Origin: an uncultured Siphonobacter sp.
GTDB taxonomy: Bacteria > Bacteroidota > Bacteroidia > Cytophagales > Spirosomataceae
Direction: 5' to 3'
Length of the DNA: 64,000 nucleotides
Assembly (NCBI GenBank): GCA_913774715.1
Contig: CAJYHS010000155.1
Location: forward strand, 86,367-150,366
Part shown: piece after piece, positions 51,831 through 60,261 of the stretch
Numbering within the stretch: position 1 is the first letter of the stretch
Layout of the letters: every line of letters begins with the position of its first letter
Notes under the pieces: generated by a model
The model's input: the letters and a program-made list of their open reading frames with translations, nothing else
Told to the model about the DNA's origin: nothing
Databases searched by the model: none
Program-made: the position numbers and the translations under genes

Positions 51831-52934
51831 TTAAACGTTGAAACGGAAGTGCATAATATCGCCATCCTGAACAACGTACTCTTTTCCTTCAACAGCCATT
51901 TTGCCTGCTTCTTTAATCGCAGGTTCTGTTTTGTATTGATTGTAATCGCTTAGTTTGATTACTTCAGCCCGGATAAAGCCACGCTCAAAGTCCGAGTGAA
52001 TAACCCCAGCGGCCTGAGGAGCTTTCCAGCCCCGCTGAATCGTCCAGGCCCGTACTTCCTTCACGCCCGCGGTGAAGTACGTAATCAGGTTGAGTAAGCT
52101 ATAAGAAGCCTTAATTAACTGACTCAGACCGGACTCCTGTAAACCATATTCTTCCAGGAACATCTGACGTTCGTCGAGATCTTCGATTTCTGCAATTTGA
52201 GCCTCAATGGCGGCACAGATGACGATAACTTCCGCTTTTTCATCAGCAATAGCTGCTTTCAGTTGCTCAACGAATTCGTTGGTACCCTGAGTCAGACTCG
52301 TTTCGTCTACGTTTGCTACGTAAATAACGGGTTTGATCGTTAATAAGTGCAAATCAGCAACGGCTCCCTTTTCTTCTTCAGAAACCTCAACCGTACGAGC
52401 TGATTTACCCTGTTCCAGCGTTTTCTTGAAACGGTATAATACCTCAACTTCCGCTTTTGCCTTGGCATCACCACCCGTACGAGCGGCTTTCTCAATGCGT
52501 TGAAGTTTCCGGTCTACAGCCTCCAAATCTTTCAATTGAAGCTCATAATCGATAATTTCTTTATCGGAGACAGGATTAACCCGGCCTTCAACGTGAACGA
52601 TGTTATCATCTTCGAAGCAACGAACGACGTGAATGATGGCGTCTACTTCCCGAATGTTAGCCAGGAATTTATTACCCAGACCTGCACCCTGACTGGCACC
52701 TTTTACCAGACCAGCGATGTCTACAAATTCAATGATCGTTGGGATTACCTTCTGAGGATTAACCAGATTCTCCAGATCTTTCAAACGCTCATCGGGTACT
52801 TCTACGACTCCTACGTTTGGCTCAATCGTACAGAAAGGATAATTAGCCGCTTCGGCTTTGGCACTTGATATAGCACTAAATAACGTAGACTTTCCGACGT
52901 TCGGCAAGCCCACGATTCCACATTGCAAACCCAT
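51831..52934 (-). CDS. ychF: Redox-regulated ATPase YchF (OLA1 family)
   Basis: A 367-residue translation-associated P-loop protein that prefers ATP over GTP. The P-loop GLPNVGKST (8-16), switch region with FVDIAGLVKGASQGAGLGNK, a coiled-coil insertion, and the C-terminal TGS domain (beginning near AWTIQRGWKAPQAAGVIH and ending DIMHFRFNV) match the family end to end. The G4 motif NVDE replaces the GTP-specific NKxD, as in other YchF proteins. It is a single gene with its own promoter box about 97 bases upstream. Confidence 0.97.
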   Translation of the reverse strand: MGLQCGIVGLPNVGKSTLFSAISSAKAEAANYPFCTIEPNVGVVEVPDERLKDLENLVNPQKVIPTIIEFVDIAGLVKGASQGAGLGNKFLANIREVDAIIHVVRCFEDDNIVHVEGRVNPVSDKEIIDYELQLKDLEAVDRKLQRIEKAARTGGDAKAKAEVEVLYRFKKTLEQGKSARTVEVSEEEKGAVADLHLLTIKPVIYVANVDETSLTQGTNEFVEQLKAAIADEKAEVIVICAAIEAQIAEIEDLDERQMFLEEYGLQESGLSQLIKASYSLLNLITYFTAGVKEVRAWTIQRGWKAPQAAGVIHSDFERGFIRAEVIKLSDYNQYKTEPAIKEAGKMAVEGKEYVVQDGDIMHFRFNV

Positions 52935-53030
52935 GGTTGGCGAAAGATATTGATTTAAAAATCAGTGATAATCAGTTCGACTGACTCGATTGAAAACAAA
53001 AAGATTTCAAACTCGTTCGAATCAGAACCG

Positions 53031-53038
53031 CAAAGGTA
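53031..53038 (-). promoter_or_regulatory. Promoter -7 box of ychF
   Basis: Minus-strand TACCTTTG, exact consensus, about 97 bases before the ychF ATG. The long untranslated leader is unremarkable in sequence. Confidence 0.45.
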
Positions 53039-53052
53039 CAACTATAAACCAA

Positions 53053-53082
53053 CAAAAAAGCCTTCGCCACAGCAAAGGCTTT
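53053..53082 (-). terminator. Terminator of the DUF3276 gene
   Basis: AAAGCCTT/AAGGCTTT stem followed by T residues on the minus strand, about 70 bases beyond the gene. Confidence 0.65.
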
Positions 53083-53150
53083 CTCAAGATCTTCACAATC
53101 AGATAAAACTGTTAGGGGTATCAGTTAATCATAAGGGGAAAAGATTGTGG

Positions 53151-53471
53151 TTAATCCCATTTCAGGTCGCTACGATATTCATCGTCTTCTTCACGAGCAG
53201 CGAATTGAGAGAAATCAAATTCAGGCATTAACTCCGTCTTCACATGGTCCACGGCATTTTTGAGAGCATCTACGAACTTGTCAAAATCCTCCTTATACAG
53301 GAACATTTTGTGTTTTTCGTAAGCAAAACCATCTCCCTGAGGGTAACGACGACTTTCGGTAATAGTAATGTAGTAATCGTTGGCACGGGTGGATTTCACG
53401 TCGAAGAAGTAAGTCCGCTTGCCAGCCTTTACACGTTTCGAGTAGAGTTCTTCTCGTTCTTTTTCAGCCAC
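53151..53471 (-). CDS. DUF3276 / PUR-alpha-like nucleic-acid-binding protein
   Basis: A 106-residue PUR-alpha-like protein of the Bacteroidota DUF3276 family, which binds single-stranded nucleic acid. The signature is VKAGKRTYFFDVKSTRANDY, followed by ITITESRRYPQGDGF, KHKMFLYKEDFDKFVDALKN, and an acidic C-terminal tail (REEDDEYRSDL). The start codon is GTG (53471), reading MAEKEREELYSKRV; no ATG in the first 60 residues would keep the domain. It is a single gene downstream of no obvious promoter box. Cellular target unknown. Confidence 0.88.
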   Translation of the reverse strand: MAEKEREELYSKRVKAGKRTYFFDVKSTRANDYYITITESRRYPQGDGFAYEKHKMFLYKEDFDKFVDALKNAVDHVKTELMPEFDFSQFAAREEDDEYRSDLKWD

Positions 53472-53943
53472 AATTTTGGAAGTTTATGGTTTGATCGCTC
53501 GTAAAAATAGAAAGAAAGCCTTTGGACGCAAAAAAAACGTAGAAAATAAGGAATGGTTTTACGAAAACCATAGAATATACGGAGAAGACTACTCATATCG
53601 CTCAGCCGGAGTTGAGCAAAATATGTACCTAAAGGATAGAACTAAAACCTTTTTCTTATTCAAAAGTTAATTTTAGTATACACCCACTGAGCAGGAGGAA
53701 TATTTGGTTAATGCTGCTCGGCCCAATATAATATCAAACAAAGCAAATGTCAATTGCCAACCTTCAGAAAACGTATAATTTTTTAAACAATCTTTTGTGT
53801 AAAAATGAGAAAGTTATTCCCAATCAAAAAATAGGTGTTACATTTGTGGATGAACTCTACTCAGTTCATGGCAATTCGCCCAAAGTGCTCCCGCCGCTGC
53901 TGAAGCATAACGTTAGTTCTTTGAACCACAAAACGAACTGCCT
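53472..53943. other. Intergenic region before the RlpA-like gene
   Basis: This 472-base gap contains a promoter box for the RlpA-like gene (53839-53846). Two short open frames in it (53476-53670 and 53747-53947) look like noise, although the second overlaps the next start by four bases. No hairpin of note. Confidence 0.5.
53839..53846 (+). promoter_or_regulatory. Promoter -7 box of the RlpA-like gene
   Basis: TACATTTG, exact consensus, 97 bases before the ATG at 53944. It lies inside the doubtful 53747-53947 frame. Confidence 0.45.
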
Positions 53944-54444
53944 ATGAATAGCTGGACACGTAGAGCAGTAACAATGCTGTTACTGAACCTAAGTATTTTA
54001 CCCTGTATAGCTCAGGCCCATTATTCGGTATACTACAAAAAATACCCACCAGTAAAAAAACCACTGGGCAAAGAATACAAAGGCCGGGCAACTTTTTATG
54101 GGAAGCAATACTTTGGTAGACGCACTGCTAGTGGAGAACGATTAAAAAATGGTACCTGTGCTCATAAAACACTACCATACGGCTCCATGATCGAAGTGAC
54201 TAATCTCAAAAATGGCCGTAAAACCATCGTCAAAGTAATCGACAGAGGGCCATTCGGAAAGAATCGCGATATAGATCTTTCCTATGATGCCGCCAAAAAA
54301 TTGGGTATGACTCAGGACGGCATAGTAAAAGTAAACCTTAGGGTCGTCGGTACAAACGGAATAGTTTTATTACGACCCAAACAATATCTTCTCGAAGATA
54401 ACTCCACGATTACCGCCAGAGCGGACATGGCAGCACGAGAGTAG
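53944..54444 (+). CDS. RlpA-like double-psi beta-barrel protein
   Basis: A 166-residue exported protein. The signal peptide (MNSWTRRAVTMLLLNLSILP, with cleavage near AQA) is followed by a single double-psi beta-barrel with the RlpA landmarks ATFYGKQYFGRRTASGERLK (about 47-66), CAHKTLPYGSMIEVTNLKNG and VKVIDRGPFGKNRDIDLSYD, ending LGMTQDGIVKVNLRVV. RlpA proteins are septal-ring lytic transglycosylases that act on naked glycan strands; here the SPOR domain is absent. Enzymatic activity is inferred from the family. Single gene, followed by the long hairpin at 54510. Confidence 0.88.
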   Translation: MNSWTRRAVTMLLLNLSILPCIAQAHYSVYYKKYPPVKKPLGKEYKGRATFYGKQYFGRRTASGERLKNGTCAHKTLPYGSMIEVTNLKNGRKTIVKVIDRGPFGKNRDIDLSYDAAKKLGMTQDGIVKVNLRVVGTNGIVLLRPKQYLLEDNSTITARADMAARE

Positions 54445-54509
54445 ATTAATTTACAAGGGAGGTACAAGAAGTGTACCAATTGCATGTTTCAGCGGCAGCT
54501 TTTTTTTTG

Positions 54510-54576
54510 ACCGCAATTTTCGTTAGTTAACAGAGATAAAAGGTTCAGTCTCTTAACACTTTCCGAAAATTGCGGT
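54510..54576. terminator. Long composite stem-loop
   Basis: ACCGCAATTTTCG (54510-54522) pairs perfectly with CGAAAATTGCGGT (54564-54576). The loop carries a second stem around GTTAA/TTAAC and GAGA/TCTC. It is flanked by T9 on the left and TTTTCTTTTT on the right, so it can end transcription from either side. It lies between two same-direction genes. Confidence 0.65.
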
Positions 54577-54705
54577 TTTCTTTTTGCCCTTATCGAAAGA
54601 AATTTCCTATACTGTCCCAAAACTTTCCCGAGTTTTTGCGTTATTAACTATTGAGAACGCAAATCACTTTCGTTCATTAACTCCGAACGACTCTAAACCC
54701 ATCGC

Positions 54706-55611
54706 ATGGCTCTGGATCTGACAAAAGCTCGCGAATACGGAAATATTGAATTCCTGGCCCGACAAATGGTGGAAGGTTTTATAACCGGTTTGCATAAATC
54801 TCCTTTTCACGGTTTTTCAGTAGAGTTTGCCGAACATCGCTTATACAATACCGGTGAAAGCACTCGTCATGTGGACTGGAAGGTATTCGGAAAGACGGAC
54901 CGTTTATATACTAAACGTTACGAAGAAGAAACCAATTTGCGGTGCCATTTAGTAATCGATACGTCGTCCTCGATGTATTATCCGGAAAAATCGAATGGTA
55001 AAATTACCTTTAGTATTCTGGCGGCGGCGGCTTTATCTTATTTATTGCAAAAGCAACGTGACGCCGTTTCGCTGACAACTTTTTCGGACGCCGTTGAATT
55101 GCAGTTGCCCACGCGTTCCACGCCTTCGCACATTCATAAGATTTTTGTTAGTCTTCAGCAGTTACTCCAACAGCCCAAGCCTAATCGCAAATCGGCCGTT
55201 GCCGAAGTCATTCACCAGATTGCGGAACAGATTCATCGTCGTTCACTGGTTATCATTTTCAGCGATATGTTTGATGATATTGAGAATTCTGATAAGATTT
55301 TCGCCGCTTTACAACACCTCAAACACAACCGGCACGAAGTTCTGTTATTTCATGTAACGGATCGGAAGACAGAAGAGGAATTTGATTTTGAAGAACGTCC
55401 GTATGAATTTGTTGATCTGGAAAGTGGTGAGAAAATTCGCGTGCAGCCCGGCCAGGTAAAGGATCATTACCGTACCGCTATTCAGAAGTTTTATTATGAA
55501 CTTCGGATGAAGTGCAACCAGTATAAAATCGACTTTATCGAAGCCGACATTTCGCAGGGTTTTGATCCGATTCTTTCGTCTTATTTAGTAAAGCGGTCAA
55601 AGATGCGGTAA
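54706..55611 (+). CDS. DUF58 domain protein (MoxR-associated type)
   Basis: A 301-residue soluble protein of the DUF58 family, a vWA-like fold that usually works with MoxR AAA+ ATPases. The N-terminal GFITGLHKSPFHGFSVEFAE and HRLYNTGESTRHVDWKVFGK are the DUF58 signature. A MIDAS-like DTSSSM follows (near residue 86), with FSDMFDDIENSD later. In most genomes it lies beside moxR and the Bat genes; none are next to it here. Role in envelope or proteolytic regulation is inference. No signal peptide. Confidence 0.9.
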   Translation: MALDLTKAREYGNIEFLARQMVEGFITGLHKSPFHGFSVEFAEHRLYNTGESTRHVDWKVFGKTDRLYTKRYEEETNLRCHLVIDTSSSMYYPEKSNGKITFSILAAAALSYLLQKQRDAVSLTTFSDAVELQLPTRSTPSHIHKIFVSLQQLLQQPKPNRKSAVAEVIHQIAEQIHRRSLVIIFSDMFDDIENSDKIFAALQHLKHNRHEVLLFHVTDRKTEEEFDFEERPYEFVDLESGEKIRVQPGQVKDHYRTAIQKFYYELRMKCNQYKIDFIEADISQGFDPILSSYLVKRSKMR

Positions 55612-55671
55612 ACGCTTGTTTGACTTACATCTCCTGTTTATTCTGCAATGAATGAGTAATACTTCTGAACT

Positions 55672-56511
55672 ATGATTAAAAAACTCTTACCTTTTTTTGT
55701 GCTGGCATCTTTATCTGGTTACGCTCAAAAACCGTCTACGCCTCAGAAGCCCGGAATGGTTTCCTATACCTACCGACACAGTTTTGCGAAGGATGTAGCG
55801 GCTACATTGGATACGATCAAGGCTTTCGGTATTACCGATATGGAATTTTCAAATCTCTTTGGTCGCAAGGCTCAGGATATTCGGACATTGCTCGATGAGC
55901 GAAAAATGCAGTGTTCTTCGTTTGGAGTGAGTTATGATGATTTCCTGAATAAAACGGATGAAGTGGCCGAAAACGCGAAGGCCCTGGGAGCGAAATATGT
56001 CCGGGTTGCGTGGATTCCTCATAACGGTCCCTTTACCCTGCAAATGGCGGAAGAAACCGTTGCTAATTTTAATCGGGTAGGGAAGTTACTTAAGGAGAAT
56101 CATGGCCTGACGTTCTGTTACCATAACCACGGATTTGAGTTTGAACCCTACGAAAATGGCACGCTGTTCGATTATATCGTTCAGAAAACGGACCCTAAGT
56201 ACGTAAGTTTTGAAATGGATATTCTCTGGACGTTTTTCCCCGGTCACGATCCCGTGGCCATTCTTGAGAAATATGGCAAACGTTTCAAACTCATGCACCT
56301 GAAAGATTTGAAGAAAGGCGTAAAGGGTAACTTGTCCGGTGGAACGCCCGTAGAAAACGATGTGGCTTTAGGAACGGGTCAACTGAATTTGCCTGCGATC
56401 ATGAAAGCTGCGAAGAAATCCTCAGCCATCGAGCATTATTACATTGAAGACGAAAGTCCGAATGTGAATAAGCAGGTTCCGCAGACGATCGCCTATCTAA
56501 AGAAATTGTAA
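55672..56511 (+). CDS. Exported sugar phosphate isomerase/epimerase-like TIM barrel
   Basis: A 279-residue xylose-isomerase-like TIM-barrel protein with a signal peptide (MIKKLLPFFVLASLSGYAQK), so it acts in the periplasm. Metal ligands are where the family has them: the histidines in CYHNHGFEFEP, Glu/Asp in VSFEMDILW, His in KLMHLKDLKKG, and Glu in YYIEDESP. Family members isomerise or epimerise sugars, or act as inositol or tagatose-type enzymes. The substrate cannot be told. It is a single gene ending at a bidirectional terminator. Confidence 0.85.
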   Translation: MIKKLLPFFVLASLSGYAQKPSTPQKPGMVSYTYRHSFAKDVAATLDTIKAFGITDMEFSNLFGRKAQDIRTLLDERKMQCSSFGVSYDDFLNKTDEVAENAKALGAKYVRVAWIPHNGPFTLQMAEETVANFNRVGKLLKENHGLTFCYHNHGFEFEPYENGTLFDYIVQKTDPKYVSFEMDILWTFFPGHDPVAILEKYGKRFKLMHLKDLKKGVKGNLSGGTPVENDVALGTGQLNLPAIMKAAKKSSAIEHYYIEDESPNVNKQVPQTIAYLKKL

Positions 56512-56528
56512 GCAAAGCGTAAAAATAT

Positions 56529-56565
56529 AAAAAGGGCTGGCCGATTTTCCGGTTAGCCCTTTTTT
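56529..56565. terminator. Bidirectional terminator between the isomerase and the TlpA redoxin
   Basis: AAAAGGGCTGGCCG/CGGTTAGCCCTTTT stem (one mismatch) with T/A tails. Confidence 0.8.
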
Positions 56566-56600
56566 CTATAAAAGAAAATTAGAAACAACTAACAACCAGA

Positions 56601-58031
56601 TTATTTCTTCGCAGGCTGGCTAAGTAGAAACTCAAAATACTTATCTAGCTCTTCAGCAGGGAAACGACGAGCTAGAATCTTCTTGTCCTTATCAAGTACA
56701 TAAATCGTTGGTGTAGCTTGAGCATCGAAAGTATTGAGGTAATCCGTGTAATGAACCGTTTTACCCTGAGCATCTTTATGTACGTCAATGACATTAATGA
56801 AATCCTGCGTTTTGAATTCGTGAATGAATTTCTTCCATTCAGTTACATCACGTCGTAAGTCAGTAGCGTAGATTTTTACGCCTTTGCTTTTATATTTCTC
56901 GTAGAACTTCTTCAACCCCGGAGTAGATTCCCGGCAGTGACTACAATCGTCGGAGTAAATCAGAAGAACGGTATAATTGGCTTTCACATCATATAGATTC
57001 AGTGGTTTGCCCAATGTATCCGTCTGATACATATTTGGAATCTTGTTACCCGTCAATAAAGGCTTCAAAATCTTGATTCGATTTTTGAAATTGGTAACCG
57101 TACTGGAATCCCAGAGTACGGGTTCTCCGACGTAATACTTTTCCCCCATGTGAACGAAAAGGGCTTCCGTTCCCAGTACGCGAGACTGTTCATATTTACT
57201 GGTAATACGAAACGCTACGTAACGACGCATTTCATTACCCTTGGCCCGGGACATTAAAAAATCGGCTTCCTTAATCAGTGAATCGGGTAACTGGTGCACG
57301 AGATTATCGAAGTAATAATCCAGTTTTTGTTGAAGGAAAGGCGTGCGTAATAAACGTTCGTCGGTCAAATCAACGCCATCGAAGTAATGCTTTTTGTAAT
57401 AACGATACGCAAAAGTCGAATCAACTTTCCCGTTGGGTAATTTTGGAGCCGCTGGAACTTCGGGTTCGCCAGCCGCTTTGAAAAGCTGGGCCGTGAATGA
57501 GCCCGCATGTTCGCGAATGAATTTTTTACGATACTCCAGTAAGTCCTTCTGAATTACCTTCATTTTATCCGCCGCTGATGGATCCGTCTGAGCCTGGGTG
57601 CGTAACTGCTGAAGAGCCGTCATCTGCGTCTTCATCTGATTATTCATCTGATAGAAAAGCTCATTTTCTATCGACCCCGAAACTTTCATGTTTTTCGGAG
57701 GATTACCTCCCGCTACGCTTTCCTTGTCCGTGAATAATTCAAATTGTTGATCGGCATCAACAATGACATCAAAAAGTCGCCACTGGCTGATGGAAATCAC
57801 GTACAAGCCTTCGGGCAATTTTTTAGTGCCAGTAAAAGTAATGTTACCCTGAGCATCGGCCTGGGCTGTATCCTGAACGAAAAACTGGCCATTTCCCAGG
57901 CCCGTGTAATAGGCCAGGTAACAGGTACTATCCTGAAGCCCTTTAATGTGAGCAGTGATCTTGTAACCCGACTGGGCCGATACTGTGTAACTGAAGAAAG
58001 TTAGCAGTAATAGGTAGAAAAAGTAACGCAT
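56601..58031 (-). CDS. TlpA-family redoxin with large N-terminal region
   Basis: A 476-residue exported protein (signal MRYFFYLLLLTFFSYTVSAQ). The N-terminal DUF4369-like beta region (about 22-135: ITAHIKGLQDSTCYLAYYTG, KLPEGLYVISISQW) and a helical middle resemble the common Bacteroidota arrangement DUF4369-DUF5106-redoxin. The thioredoxin fold covers about 340-476, with active site SDDCSHCREST (CxxC) and cis-Pro TPTIYVLD. It likely serves as a periplasmic thiol-disulfide oxidoreductase. The ATG at 58031 is preferred to the 58055 start, which would put eight extra residues before the signal peptide. Function beyond redox is unknown. Confidence 0.88.
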   Translation of the reverse strand: MRYFFYLLLLTFFSYTVSAQSGYKITAHIKGLQDSTCYLAYYTGLGNGQFFVQDTAQADAQGNITFTGTKKLPEGLYVISISQWRLFDVIVDADQQFELFTDKESVAGGNPPKNMKVSGSIENELFYQMNNQMKTQMTALQQLRTQAQTDPSAADKMKVIQKDLLEYRKKFIREHAGSFTAQLFKAAGEPEVPAAPKLPNGKVDSTFAYRYYKKHYFDGVDLTDERLLRTPFLQQKLDYYFDNLVHQLPDSLIKEADFLMSRAKGNEMRRYVAFRITSKYEQSRVLGTEALFVHMGEKYYVGEPVLWDSSTVTNFKNRIKILKPLLTGNKIPNMYQTDTLGKPLNLYDVKANYTVLLIYSDDCSHCRESTPGLKKFYEKYKSKGVKIYATDLRRDVTEWKKFIHEFKTQDFINVIDVHKDAQGKTVHYTDYLNTFDAQATPTIYVLDKDKKILARRFPAEELDKYFEFLLSQPAKK

Positions 58032-58132
58032 GGAGTTAATGAAATGGATAGCCAAAGGTAACGGTTAATCGAATAAAGTTATGGACCTTTGCTCAGAAGA
58101 CCTTTTCCGTACAACGAAATCCTTCCCAGTGT

Positions 58133-58897
58133 ATGTTCTTTATCCTGTCTAAAATTTTCTTTTACCTGTTAATGCCTATTAGTTTTCTGGTGTATGGATT
58201 GGTCATAGCTGTCGTCTCCCAGTCTCCCCGTCGGAAAAAACGAGCTCTTATGGCTACCCTTATCGGGTTGTTTATTATGGGTAATGGCGTTTTTGTGAAT
58301 GAACTAACCCGCCTCTGGGAATATGCCCCAAGAACGCTGAAACCAGAGGAAACCTATGACCTTGCTGTTGTCTTAACGGGTGGAATTGCGGATAAAAAGG
58401 GAGATCGTATGCATTTTGGAAACTCGGCCGACCGCATTTTACAACCTTTGCTTTTATATAGAGAAGGAAAAATAAGGAAGATTCTCATTAGTGGTGGTTC
58501 GGGAATGACCTCTGAGTCTGCTCAAGCCGACTCGGCTGCGGAAGGCAAGGCCGCAGCTTATCTGTTAGAGATAGCAGGCGTACCGAAGGAACATATTATT
58601 CTGGAAGGAACCTCACGTAATACGAGAGAAAACGCGAAGAATACTGCAAAAATTCTGAAAGGAAAGCAGCAGGAAATTCTACTGGTTACCTCGGCCTTTC
58701 ACATGCGAAGAGCCGTAGGATGTTTTGAGAAGGTTAATCTAAAGGTAAGTCCTTTTCCTACAGATTTTTATGCTAGCGATCAGCCTTATAGTTGGGATCA
58801 GTTATTGATTCCAAAGGAATATAACCTATACTGTTTGTATCGGATTATACACGAAATACTAGGGTACAGTGTGTATACAATACTAGGCTATGCATAA
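58133..58897 (+). CDS. YdcF/ElyC-like DUF218 membrane protein
   Basis: A 254-residue protein with two N-terminal membrane helices (about 5-28 and 37-57) and a DUF218 (YdcF/ElyC/SanA) domain. Family motifs are YDLAVVLTGGI, SADRILQPLLLYREGKIRKI, LISGGSG, ILEGTSRNTRENAKNTA and LLVTSAFHMRRAVGCFEK. In E. coli ElyC affects peptidoglycan/envelope biogenesis; the biochemical reaction is unclear. Single gene convergent with pfkA over a 46-base hairpin. Confidence 0.88.
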   Translation: MFFILSKIFFYLLMPISFLVYGLVIAVVSQSPRRKKRALMATLIGLFIMGNGVFVNELTRLWEYAPRTLKPEETYDLAVVLTGGIADKKGDRMHFGNSADRILQPLLLYREGKIRKILISGGSGMTSESAQADSAAEGKAAAYLLEIAGVPKEHIILEGTSRNTRENAKNTAKILKGKQQEILLVTSAFHMRRAVGCFEKVNLKVSPFPTDFYASDQPYSWDQLLIPKEYNLYCLYRIIHEILGYSVYTILGYA

Positions 58898-58931
58898 GGG
58901 AAGCCCGGGAAAGAAAAGCAGGGATTCCAAT

Positions 58932-58977
58932 TTCTACAAAAGAGCTGGAAGGAATATCCTTCCGCTCTTTTGTAGAA
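58932..58977. terminator. Very long bidirectional terminator between the YdcF-like gene and pfkA
   Basis: TTCTACAAAAGAGC pairs with GCTCTTTTGTAGAA, and inside it GGAAGGA pairs with TCCTTCC. The whole is a 21-pair stem with one bulged T and a three-base loop. The right arm ends two bases before the pfkA stop codon. Confidence 0.8.
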
Positions 58978-58979
58978 CC

Positions 58980-59954
58980 TTAGGAAAGGATATGAACCAT
59001 TCGTAACAGATCGTCCGAAATGGGCTTATCCTTGGTAATACATTCGATGAAGGGCGTGTACACCAGACGGTTATTGACAATACCTGTCATTACGTTTTTC
59101 TGTCCACGCAACAAGCCTTCGATGGCACCAAGACCTAAGCGGCTAGCCAGGATACGATCCTGTGCCGAAGGAACACCACCCCGCTGAATGTGACCCAGCG
59201 TCGTGACGCGGATGTCTACTTCAACATCGATGCTTTTCTTGATTTTCTCGGCGATTTCCGTCGCACGACCTTCTTTTTCACCTTCAGCTACGACAACGAT
59301 GGAAGATGATTTTTTCTTCACAAAACCTTGTTTCAAAGTTTTAATAACCGCAGAAACGGGTTCTGAATGATCTTCCGGAACGACTACGAACTCGGCTCCG
59401 CCGCCAATACCCGACTGAATGGCGATGTAACCGGAGTCACGTCCCATTACTTCGATGAAAAATACGCGATCGTGAGAATCAGCTGTATCCCGGATTTTAT
59501 CAATGGCATCGAGTGAGGTGTTTACCGCCGTATCGTAACCAATGGTATAATCCGTTCCGTATAAATCATTATCGATGGTACCGGGAGCACCTACCGTAGG
59601 AATTTTGAACTCGTTAAAGAAAATCTCAGCTCCGGTAAAGGTACCGTTGCCACCAATGGCTACTAATCCTTCAATACCGAGAGCTTTTAAATTATTATAA
59701 GCCTCCTGACGACCTTCAGGCGTCATAAAACGACGAGAACGGGCCGATTTCAAAATAGTACCGCCTCGTTGGATTATATTAGAGACATCGCGGGATGTCA
59801 TAGGGTAGATATCACCTTCAATCATGCCGCTGTACCCCCGACGAATACCAAAAACTTCTACTTTATGGTACATCGCTCCCCGGACTACAGCCCGGATACA
59901 GGCGTTCATGCCTGGAGCATCTCCTCCGGAGGTAAACACTGCAATACGCTTCAT
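58980..59954 (-). CDS. pfkA: ATP-dependent 6-phosphofructokinase
   Basis: Key glycolytic kinase that phosphorylates fructose 6-phosphate. The 324-residue protein starts MKRIAVFTSGGDAPGMNAC (ATG 59954; a TTG at 59966 adds four residues). The ATP loop GGDAPGMN (10-17), GGNGTFTGA, the catalytic base in PGTIDNDLYGTDYTIG, FFIEVMGRDSGYIA and the fructose-6-phosphate region LGHIQRGGVPSAQDRI are all present. The glycine in GGNGT (as in ATP-type enzymes, rather than the aspartate of PPi-dependent ones) supports ATP as donor. Single gene with a promoter box upstream. Confidence 0.96.
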   Translation of the reverse strand: MKRIAVFTSGGDAPGMNACIRAVVRGAMYHKVEVFGIRRGYSGMIEGDIYPMTSRDVSNIIQRGGTILKSARSRRFMTPEGRQEAYNNLKALGIEGLVAIGGNGTFTGAEIFFNEFKIPTVGAPGTIDNDLYGTDYTIGYDTAVNTSLDAIDKIRDTADSHDRVFFIEVMGRDSGYIAIQSGIGGGAEFVVVPEDHSEPVSAVIKTLKQGFVKKKSSSIVVVAEGEKEGRATEIAEKIKKSIDVEVDIRVTTLGHIQRGGVPSAQDRILASRLGLGAIEGLLRGQKNVMTGIVNNRLVYTPFIECITKDKPISDDLLRMVHILS

Positions 59955-60035
59955 ATTTGTGGTCAAGCCCGTGTTTAATTATTGGTTGTAAATGGGATTT
60001 GGAAAATTTTCACTGGGTTCCCTCTAAACTTTCTG

Positions 60036-60043
60036 CAAATTTA
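60036..60043 (-). promoter_or_regulatory. Promoter -7 box of pfkA
   Basis: Minus-strand TAAATTTG, exact consensus, 81 bases before the ATG. Confidence 0.45.
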
Positions 60044-60261
60044 CAGCTTCTTTGACTCGGATGGCTTAGTGATCTTTAAAAAAGCCCTAGTTCATGGTAA
60101 TTTAATAGGAAACAAACTTTTTTGGGTAGATTATAAAGGCCTACAAATAAGTTTATCAGCTCTTTTCAACAAAATCGACCAAATAGTCGTTCTTAAATAA
60201 ATCCAAAAAAATCTTTTGCCTTTTACCCGAAGCTCATGTAAAAGCGATAGGGTCTGTCTGT

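Noticed and set aside
53000..53030. GTTCGAATC segment reminiscent of a tRNA T-loop
   Set aside because: The flanking bases do not pair as a T-arm and no acceptor, D or anticodon arms can be drawn.
53476..53670. 64-residue plus-strand frame next to the DUF3276 gene
   Set aside because: It begins with TTG in the leader of the minus-strand gene and shows no protein-like pattern.
53747..53947. 66-residue frame whose stop overlaps the RlpA-like start (ATGA)
   Set aside because: It contains a promoter box for the next gene, has unconvincing composition, and no family; the overlap is probably chance.
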